From assembly GCA_021162325.1 (NCBI GenBank), contig JAGGYV010000226.1, forward strand, positions 1 to 6,648: a stretch of 6,648 nucleotides of DNA. The letters are read 5' to 3'. How positions within the stretch are numbered: the first letter of the stretch is position 1; each line of letters starts with the position of its first letter. Both the position numbers and the translations under genes were made by a program. Under the pieces are notes generated by a model, which saw nothing but the letters and a program-made list of their open reading frames with translations, did no database searches and was not told the origin of the DNA. The DNA comes from Desulfobacteraceae bacterium. GTDB lineage: Bacteria > Desulfobacterota > Desulfobacteria > Desulfobacterales > Desulfosalsimonadaceae. This document shows, piece after piece, positions 1-5,047 of the stretch.

Positions 1-902
1 AGATCGTTGACCGTATTGTCGCGGTCGTGAATGACGATATTATCAGACTTGTAGAACTGAACAAGACGGTATCCCGATTCGAGGAACAGATTCGATTAAA
101 GGGGTATTCCCCTGATACGGAAAATGAAGAAATTTATAAAATCCGGATGGAGGTTTTAAATAACCTGATTGATGAGAAACTCGCGGATCAGGAAATACGA
201 AATGCCGGTTTTTTTGTTGATGAAAGAGAAATTGATAATGCCATAGAACAGGTCAAGGCAATGAATTACTATTCTGACGAAGATCTTCGAAAGGCATTGA
301 CCGCCAGCGGTGTCAATATAAAGGAATACCGGGAGGAGATTAAACGTCAGATTCTTAGAAATAAGCTGGTTAATATAAAGATTAAATCAAAAATTATTAT
401 TACTAAATCGGAAATCAAAAATTATTATGAAAATAATCTGGATAAATACGCATCTAAGACAAAATATTTACTGCGAAATATATTGATGGCCTATCCCATT
501 GCAATGGATACACAGTCTAAGCAAATAGTTTATTCCCGGATGGAGGCTGTTTACAAACAACTTGATGAAGGGGCATTATTTACAGAGATAGCGCAGAAAG
601 ACTCTGAAGCTATAAATGCAGGCGATGGCGGCAGTCTCGGGCTTTTTTTGATTTCGGAACTGGCGGAAAATATTGCCGAAGCCATAAAAGATCTCAAACC
701 TGGAGAGATTTCATCAATTACTGAAACGGACCAGGGATACCAGATATTCTATGTTGAAAAGATTGAAGAAACGGACGGGCGGACACTCAGTGAAATGACG
801 GATGAAATTAGACAATTGCTCTATGAAGCATCCGTAAATGAAAAATTTCAGTCATGGATTGAGGATCTTCGGGAGGACGCGCATATTAAAATTATTCGTT
901 AA
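1..902 (+). CDS. surA: SurA-type periplasmic chaperone / parvulin-family peptidyl-prolyl isomerase, 5' truncated
   Basis: The frame is open to the left edge. The codons before the GTG at 27 read IVDRIVAVV and continue into NDDII, the usual start of a mature SurA N-terminal domain, so the GTG is internal and the true start and signal peptide lie upstream of the window. Counting from the ATC at 3, 299 residues are visible: a helical SurA_N chaperone domain (about 1-130), one parvulin domain (about 153-255) with the GGSLGLF loop and a closing GYQIFYVEKIEE strand, and a short C-terminal helix. The family escorts outer-membrane proteins across the periplasm. E. coli SurA has two parvulin domains; only one is seen here. 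The two histidines expected in a parvulin active site are Asn (codon 477-479) and Gln (codon 741-743), so isomerase activity is doubtful and the protein may act only as a chaperone. It is followed by the RodZ-like gene after 44 bp. Family assignment is firm; the exact orthology to surA is less so. Confidence 0.88.
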   Translation, partial: IVDRIVAVVNDDIIRLVELNKTVSRFEEQIRLKGYSPDTENEEIYKIRMEVLNNLIDEKLADQEIRNAGFFVDEREIDNAIEQVKAMNYYSDEDLRKALTASGVNIKEYREEIKRQILRNKLVNIKIKSKIIITKSEIKNYYENNLDKYASKTKYLLRNILMAYPIAMDTQSKQIVYSRMEAVYKQLDEGALFTEIAQKDSEAINAGDGGSLGLFLISELAENIAEAIKDLKPGEISSITETDQGYQIFYVEKIEETDGRTLSEMTDEIRQLLYEASVNEKFQSWIEDLREDAHIKIIR

Positions 903-946
903 AAATTTTATATGCTCAATTCAGGTATAGATGACCGGGGTGTACA

Positions 947-1696
947 GTGAACGATACTATATTGAATCCAGATCCATCCTTCATGGCGTTCGGACGGTAT
1001 CTCAAATCCATGCGAATGCAGATGGGTATCCCCATTGAAACGGTTGCGGATGAAATACGAATTACTGTACGGCAATTAGCGCTTATCGAGGCTGAAGAAC
1101 ATCAACAATTACCCGATGTGGTTTATGTTAAAGGCATTCTCAGGGCATATGCCAAATATATTGGTGTGGATGGTGATGATATTGTCGATCGTTATGCAAT
1201 TAACCGGTCAGCGTTTGAAAAAATAAAAACAACAGAAGCCAGATTTTTTAATTATAATAAAAAAGCTCTGTCCCGGCTGTGTTTATTGACCGGACTTTTG
1301 TTAATCATCATTGTATTATCCGTTTATATGATATATGGTTCCCGGACGAATTCGCTTCATCAAGCCGTAGAAAACCATACAAAAGAAATAGCGTATAAAG
1401 ATTCCGATGCGGTGGATGAATTAATACCTGATTTATTTTCTGCGCATCAAAATGAAAAACTGTTTTTGCAGATAGATGCTGTCGAAGACACTTTGCTGAA
1501 GATTATTATCGATGATTCAGAACCCTTGGAATACTCGCTGCATCCAATGGATCATATGGAACTGGAGGCATCATCGAGGATTAATTTACTCGTCGGAAAT
1601 GCCGCTGGAGTGAAAATTTTATTAAATGAGAAACCGGTTTTTATTCCAGGAAAAAGTGGTGATGTTGCAACTATTGAACTGCCTCAATCAAAATAA
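947..1696 (+). CDS. rodZ: RodZ-like cytoskeletal membrane protein (HTH_25 plus DUF4115 domains)
   Basis: A 249-residue protein with the RodZ layout. Residues about 15-73 form a cytoplasmic helix-turn-helix domain of the HTH_25 type (FGRYLKSMRMQMG, then VADEIRIT and YVKGILRAYAKYIG). Residues 111-131 form one hydrophobic membrane helix preceded by basic residues (NKKALSR). A linker follows, and residues about 170-245 match the periplasmic beta-rich DUF4115 domain (LFLQIDAVEDTLLKI to VATIELP). RodZ links MreB filaments to the cell-wall elongation machinery in rod-shaped cells; its HTH binds MreB rather than working as a classic repressor. The start is GTG, chosen because GGGG at 937-940 sits 6 bp upstream. 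The ATG at 983, just before the HTH, has no visible ribosome binding site. The stop is 22 bp before the mgtE start, which suggests one transcript. The protein is shorter than E. coli RodZ (337 residues), mostly in the linker. The architecture is clear; the cellular role is inferred. Confidence 0.85.
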   Translation: MNDTILNPDPSFMAFGRYLKSMRMQMGIPIETVADEIRITVRQLALIEAEEHQQLPDVVYVKGILRAYAKYIGVDGDDIVDRYAINRSAFEKIKTTEARFFNYNKKALSRLCLLTGLLLIIIVLSVYMIYGSRTNSLHQAVENHTKEIAYKDSDAVDELIPDLFSAHQNEKLFLQIDAVEDTLLKIIIDDSEPLEYSLHPMDHMELEASSRINLLVGNAAGVKILLNEKPVFIPGKSGDVATIELPQSK

Positions 1697-1718
1697 ATAA
1701 ATAAAGTGAATATAGTCA

Positions 1719-3074
1719 ATGTTAGTTGAGCGAAATAGAATTTTAACTGAAACCATTAAACGCCTGATGCGGCGGGGTTCCACCGCCCGACTTGAGAAAA
1801 TCATCAGAAAAGTTCATGCGGCTGATCTGCCTTCTGTTTTTCCGTCTTTGTCCGTTTCCAATCAGAGAAAATTGTTTCAACTGATCCACGACGCGGGAAA
1901 GAAGGCATTTGCCATTAGTGAGCTGGATGAGGACATCAGCCTTAATATCATCGAGAGCCTGTCTTTAGAAGAACTCGCTGAAATAATGGATAACATGCCG
2001 TCTGATGACAGTGTGGCATTTATCAAAATGCTGCCCCAAAATAAAGCGGACGCTGTTTTGGGCATGATGGGAAAAACAGAATCAGAAGAAGTGGAAGGTC
2101 TTCTGCGTTACGAGGATGATACTGCCGGTTCAATAATGATTCCGGATTTTATCGCATTAAAAGAAAATATGACGGCAAAAGACGTCATTGAATCACTTCA
2201 GTCCAAAGAATATCTTGACGTTGAGATGCCTTTTTACATCTATGTTGTGGATGACCACGACCGGCTGGTCGGCGTCAGTTCCCTTCGTCAGCTTGTCGTT
2301 GTTCCATCAACAACACCGCTGCACAGTTTTATGGGAAAAGAGGTTATTTCCGTTACTACCGACATGGATCAGGAAGAAGTTGCCAGAATTGTTGCCCGTT
2401 ATAATATCCTGGCGGTTCCGGTGGTTGATGAAGATGAAAAAATGGTGGGTATCGTCACCGTTGATGATGTTATTGATGTATTCAGAGAAGAGGCCACAGA
2501 AGATATTTTGAAAATGGCCGGCGTCGGGGAAGAGTTTGTTGAAACAAAATCTATTGTCCGAAGCACCCGGATTCGCTTGCCATGGCTGTTTGCCAGTTGT
2601 GTCGGTGGCCTTATCGCATCTGTTATCATTGGTCGTTTTCAGTTAAGTTTAAGCAAAGTAACCTACTTAGCAGTATTCATCCCCGTAATAATGGGGATGG
2701 GCGGTAATATCGGAATCCAATCATCTACCATTGTGGTCCGGGGTCTTGCGACCGGTCGATTGCACATCAAAGATATCTGGTCATCCATGTTTAAAGAGAT
2801 TGCCATTGGATTCATTCTTGGTACTTTTTACGGGCTGTTGGTGGGCATTGTGGCACAGTTGCGATATGAGCGAGAATTTCTCGCTTTGGCTGTCGGACTT
2901 TCGGTTGCCTGTTCTATGACTTTGGCAGCGCTTTCCGGATCGCTGATGCCGATGCTTTTTGCCCGTATCAATATCGATCCTGCCGTTGCAACGGGACCGT
3001 TTGTAACCACGGCAATTGATATTCTCAGTGTGTCCTTTTATTTTCTGATTGCCACTAAAATGCTATGTCTTTAA
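1719..3074 (+). CDS. mgtE: Magnesium transporter MgtE
   Basis: 451 residues, the normal MgtE length. The order is: an N-terminal superhelical domain (about 28-135), a CBS pair (about 138-200 and 204-262) starting at the family motif DDTAGSIM and ending VDDVIDVFREEATEDIL, a connecting helix, and a membrane domain of about five helices (286-306, 315-340, 357-381, 387-412, 425-448). The signature GMGGNIGIQSSTIVVRGLATG region lies in helix 2. Helix 5 carries DPAVATGPFVTTAID; the Asp at codon 3018-3020 (residue 434) corresponds to the pore Asp that coordinates Mg2+ in Thermus MgtE. Members work as dimeric Mg2+-selective channels in the inner membrane, closed when the cytosolic N and CBS domains bind Mg2+. 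The start ATG has only a weak AAAGTGA-like sequence upstream. recO begins 4 bp after the stop, so the two are probably translationally coupled. No key residue appears missing. Confidence 0.96.
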   Translation: MLVERNRILTETIKRLMRRGSTARLEKIIRKVHAADLPSVFPSLSVSNQRKLFQLIHDAGKKAFAISELDEDISLNIIESLSLEELAEIMDNMPSDDSVAFIKMLPQNKADAVLGMMGKTESEEVEGLLRYEDDTAGSIMIPDFIALKENMTAKDVIESLQSKEYLDVEMPFYIYVVDDHDRLVGVSSLRQLVVVPSTTPLHSFMGKEVISVTTDMDQEEVARIVARYNILAVPVVDEDEKMVGIVTVDDVIDVFREEATEDILKMAGVGEEFVETKSIVRSTRIRLPWLFASCVGGLIASVIIGRFQLSLSKVTYLAVFIPVIMGMGGNIGIQSSTIVVRGLATGRLHIKDIWSSMFKEIAIGFILGTFYGLLVGIVAQLRYEREFLALAVGLSVACSMTLAALSGSLMPMLFARINIDPAVATGPFVTTAIDILSVSFYFLIATKMLCL

Positions 3075-3078
3075 ATCC

Positions 3079-3852
3079 ATGTCACCTTTTTCCACTCCTG
3101 CCATTCTGCTTCGCCGGTCATCATATGGTGATTATGACCTGATCGTAACGCTGCTGTCATTGACCAGAGGCAAGATTACAGTTATCGCAAAAAATGCAAA
3201 AAAAAGCCGCAAACGTTTTCCCGGTGTGCTGGAGCTTTTTTCTGTGCTTCATATCGAATGCCGCCCGTCGCGTGGACGGGGGATGGCGGTTTTGCAGAGT
3301 GCTGCATTAGAAGATCCGTTTTCAGGTATCCGGGGAAATATTATGAAAACCGCCTATGCGAGTTACTGGGCGGAACTGGTCAATCTCTGGCTGGAAGAAG
3401 GAAAAGAACAGACCCGTATTTATCACTTGCTCAGATTCTGCCTTGATTCTCTTGATTCGTCAATTATTGGAAATCAGGAATTAAGCATCATTTTTCAACT
3501 TCGGTTTTTAAGTATTTCAGGACTGTCCCCGAATTTTTCAGAGTGTAGCATGTGCCATACAAAAGTTGATGATATCAAAGGCAACCACCTCTTTTTTGAA
3601 CTTGCAAAGGGGGGGATACTATGCAAAGGATGTTCATCAAGCAGATTATACGCTCTGAACCTGACCAAATGCACTGTTAAACAGCTTTTATGGATTCAGA
3701 AAAACAACTTGAAAACAGCCGGGCGTCTTAAATTCAGTCAGGCATCTTTAAGAGAAGGACGCACGTTCCTTGAAAAATTTATCGTTTTTCATATTGGAAA
3801 AGAACCCAAAAGTCTTAAGTTTTTGCGAAATTTACGGACACAGATGCCATAG
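3079..3852 (+). CDS. recO: DNA repair protein RecO
   Basis: RecO helps RecR load RecA onto SSB-coated single-stranded DNA in the RecF pathway and anneals complementary strands. With the ATG at 3079 it has 257 residues, normal for the family. The N-terminal OB-fold reads TPAILLRRSSYGDYDLIVTL, followed by RGKITVIAKNAKKSRKRFPG. The middle is helical, with a zinc site of two CxxC pairs (C156/C159 and C182/C185). The C-terminal helix ends FHIGKEPKSLKFLRNL, like the usual hlg-kSlkfl end. A TTG at 3049 in the same frame would add ten residues (MPLKCYVFKS) and overlap mgtE. I prefer 3079 because the family normally has only a few residues before the first OB strand. Neither start has a good Shine-Dalgarno sequence, consistent with coupling to mgtE. 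It is the last gene of the run; no strong terminator directly follows. Confidence 0.94.
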   Translation: MSPFSTPAILLRRSSYGDYDLIVTLLSLTRGKITVIAKNAKKSRKRFPGVLELFSVLHIECRPSRGRGMAVLQSAALEDPFSGIRGNIMKTAYASYWAELVNLWLEEGKEQTRIYHLLRFCLDSLDSSIIGNQELSIIFQLRFLSISGLSPNFSECSMCHTKVDDIKGNHLFFELAKGGILCKGCSSSRLYALNLTKCTVKQLLWIQKNNLKTAGRLKFSQASLREGRTFLEKFIVFHIGKEPKSLKFLRNLRTQMP

Positions 3853-3928
3853 CCTAACCCGGATAAACCGGATACCGGAAAAGTTAAAAGTGAACTAACG
3901 TTTGACAAACTCGTAAAAAGTCGGATTC

Positions 3929-4055
3929 TGATGGCAAAGAAAAAAGTTCCAAATTCGAGGCGCGCAAATCCTGAGTGATGATTCGTACTTAGCGTACTAT
4001 GAAAAAGCGAAGGATGCAGCGCAACAAAGAATTTGGACTTTTTACGAAGCCATCA
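3929..4055. repeat. Long imperfect palindrome (hairpin) within the intergenic element
   Basis: Paired arms read inward as TGATGGC (3929-3935) with GCCATCA (4049-4055), AAAAAGT next to TCCAAATTC (3948-3956) with GAATTTGGA (4029-4037), GCGC (3962-3965) with GCGC (4019-4022), ATCCT (3968-3972) with AGGAT (4011-4015), and GTAC (3985-3988) with GTAC (3994-3997). The regular nesting of at least five paired blocks argues for a real stem-loop rather than chance. An extra copy of the outer end lies just to the left at 3902-3922, where TCGTAAAAAGTC (3911-3922) is an exact 12-base reverse complement of 4036-4047. Confidence 0.65.
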
Positions 4056-4083
4056 ACGTTTGAAGTGAGCTAAAGTTATGGTT

Positions 4084-4108
4084 AATGCCTTCGGCATTTT
4101 CAATTTTT
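4084..4108 (+). terminator. Possible weak Rho-independent terminator
   Basis: AATGCC (4084-4089) pairs with GGCATT (4093-4098) around a TTC loop, followed by an interrupted T-rich tail (TTTTCAATTTTT). The stem is only 6 bp and lies about 230 bp after the recO stop inside the repeat element, so it may be merely part of that element. It is the only terminator-like structure seen after recO. Confidence 0.3.
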
Positions 4109-4283
4109 ATGTTAAAAATGATCGCGCGTTTAGCGCAGTCCACAACTTTAGGCACTTTAGATCACTTTAGTCACTTCACACTTTTTGAGTTTTTAAAAAA
4201 GTTTGCCAAAAAAATGCAAAAGTTAGAGATAAGAAACTAAATTGGAAAAACGCCATTTTAATTCAAAAAGAGAGTGTTGGAAA

Positions 4284-5003
4284 ATGAAAAAAAGCGTGTT
4301 GTTTGTTCTTTTGGTTTTGATGATTCTTTTGCCTTCTCAAGCCTTTTCATGGACGTGGACGCCGTTTCAGCTGTCACTGTGGGAACCGGTTCAGCTATTT
4401 CCCGAAAAGTTTGATGTTTACGGTATGCGCCTGAATCTGGCGTACGGGCGCAATCAGAATTTGACCGGTCTTGATATCGGTGGGGTGAATGTGGTCGCTC
4501 AGAGTCAAACAGGCGGACAGCTGGGCCTGATTAATTTGTCCGGTGATTCTCTGGGGGGATGTGCGGGCGTGATGAACTATGCGAACCGTTATCGCGGAGT
4601 GCAGTTCGGCCTGTTAAACACCGCTCAGAATTTTGTTTCCGGGCTTCAGGCCGGTGGTCTGATGAATCTTTCCGATCATGTTAAGGGGGTGCAGGTACAT
4701 TTCGGAATTTTTGGCAATGGCGCTGTGCAGGTGGATGGCGCTCAGTTGGTTCTGCTGGCAGGATATAATTTAACGGATGATATAAACGGCCTGCAAATGG
4801 CAATGTTTGGATTTAATTATACGACAGAAAATGTTCATGGGGTGCAGTTTGCCATGTTTTATAATTATGCAAAAAATTTAAATGGGCTGCAGTTCGGTCT
4901 TGTCAATGCATGTGAACGTCTGTCCGGCGTTCAAATCGGGTTGGTGAATGTTGTGGGAAAGGGAAAAATGACGTATATGCCGGTAATGAATTTTAATTTT
5001 TAA
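4284..5003 (+). CDS. Secreted glycine-rich repeat protein, LA_2272-like surface/outer-membrane family
   Basis: 239 residues from the ATG at 4284. This start is preferred over the in-frame TTG at 4242 because it directly begins a signal peptide (MKKSVLFVLLVLMILLPSQA, likely cut after residue 20) and has AGAGAG about 9 bp upstream. The mature part is made of roughly eleven short units of 14-17 residues built on G-(V/L)-Q-x-(G/A)-(L/M)-x-N, for example GVQFGLLNTAQN, GLQFGLVNACER and GVQIGLVNVVGK, with the glycine near residues 62, 78, 92, 105, 120, 135, 152, 169, 186, 201 and 215. Such repeats are typical of proteins named LA_2272-family surface repeat-containing protein, whose function is not established. 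The alternating pattern and the C-terminal YMPVMNFNF with final Phe suggest beta strands and insertion in the outer membrane, perhaps as a barrel. The next gene begins 44 bp downstream and may share its transcript. The family name is from memory; secretion and repeat structure are seen directly. Confidence 0.82.
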   Translation: MKKSVLFVLLVLMILLPSQAFSWTWTPFQLSLWEPVQLFPEKFDVYGMRLNLAYGRNQNLTGLDIGGVNVVAQSQTGGQLGLINLSGDSLGGCAGVMNYANRYRGVQFGLLNTAQNFVSGLQAGGLMNLSDHVKGVQVHFGIFGNGAVQVDGAQLVLLAGYNLTDDINGLQMAMFGFNYTTENVHGVQFAMFYNYAKNLNGLQFGLVNACERLSGVQIGLVNVVGKGKMTYMPVMNFNF

Positions 5004-5035
5004 CGACGCCTGTAAATAAATTTATTATTTAACAC

Positions 5036-5040
5036 AAGGA
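5036..5040 (+). promoter_or_regulatory. Shine-Dalgarno sequence of the gene starting at 5048
   Basis: AAGGA lies 7 bp before the ATG at 5048. It is the clearest ribosome binding site in the window and fixes the start of a gene that has no stop codon inside the window. Confidence 0.75.
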
Positions 5041-5047
5041 TTATTGA

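Larger units (their letters stand above)
3879..4187. repeat. Composite intergenic inverted-repeat element between recO and the surface-protein gene
   Basis: This gene-free stretch is bounded by imperfect inverted ends. Bases 3879-3899 (AAAAGTTAAAAGTGAACTAA region) resemble the reverse complement of 4166-4186 (TTTAGTCACTTCACACTTTTT). Inside lie a long hairpin at 3929-4055, the 9-bp direct repeat AACGTTTGA at 3897-3905 and 4055-4063 on either side of that hairpin region, and a second inverted pair CTAAAGTT (4070-4077) and AACTTTAG (4144-4151). No reading frame or transposase is present. The layout suits a small non-autonomous mobile element (MITE-like) or a nested pair of them. The ends such as GACTTTTTACGAAGCCATCAA look like repeats I recall as abundant in Desulfobacterales genomes, but copy number cannot be judged from one copy here. 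Exact borders are uncertain. Confidence 0.6.

Noticed and set aside
27..29. GTG as the start of the SurA-like gene
   Set aside because: The upstream in-frame codons to base 3 encode the conserved VDRIVAVV of the SurA N-terminal domain, so the coding region continues past the window edge.
912..950. Short ATG frame of 12 codons between the SurA-like and RodZ-like genes
   Set aside because: It is too short to support and has no ribosome binding site; its stop merely overlaps the GTG start of the next gene.
1877..3010. Open frames of 60-107 codons overlapping mgtE on both strands
   Set aside because: MgtE is unambiguous across its full length; these are alternative-frame translations of it.
3049..3051. 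TTG as the recO start
   Set aside because: It would add ten residues not expected before the OB-fold and overlap mgtE; the ATG at 3079 fits the family length better.
3858..3878. CCGGATA direct repeats just after recO as a terminator
   Set aside because: The two copies are direct, not inverted, no stable stem forms and no T-run follows.
4203..4233. Possible promoter (TTGCCA with a GATAAG-like -10) before the surface-repeat gene
   Set aside because: The spacing needed is about 19 bp and the -10 is poor; in such AT-rich sequence this is not better than chance.
4242..4244. TTG as the start of the surface-repeat gene
   Set aside because: It would put 14 polar residues in front of a clean signal peptide; the ATG at 4284 has an upstream AGAGAG sequence.
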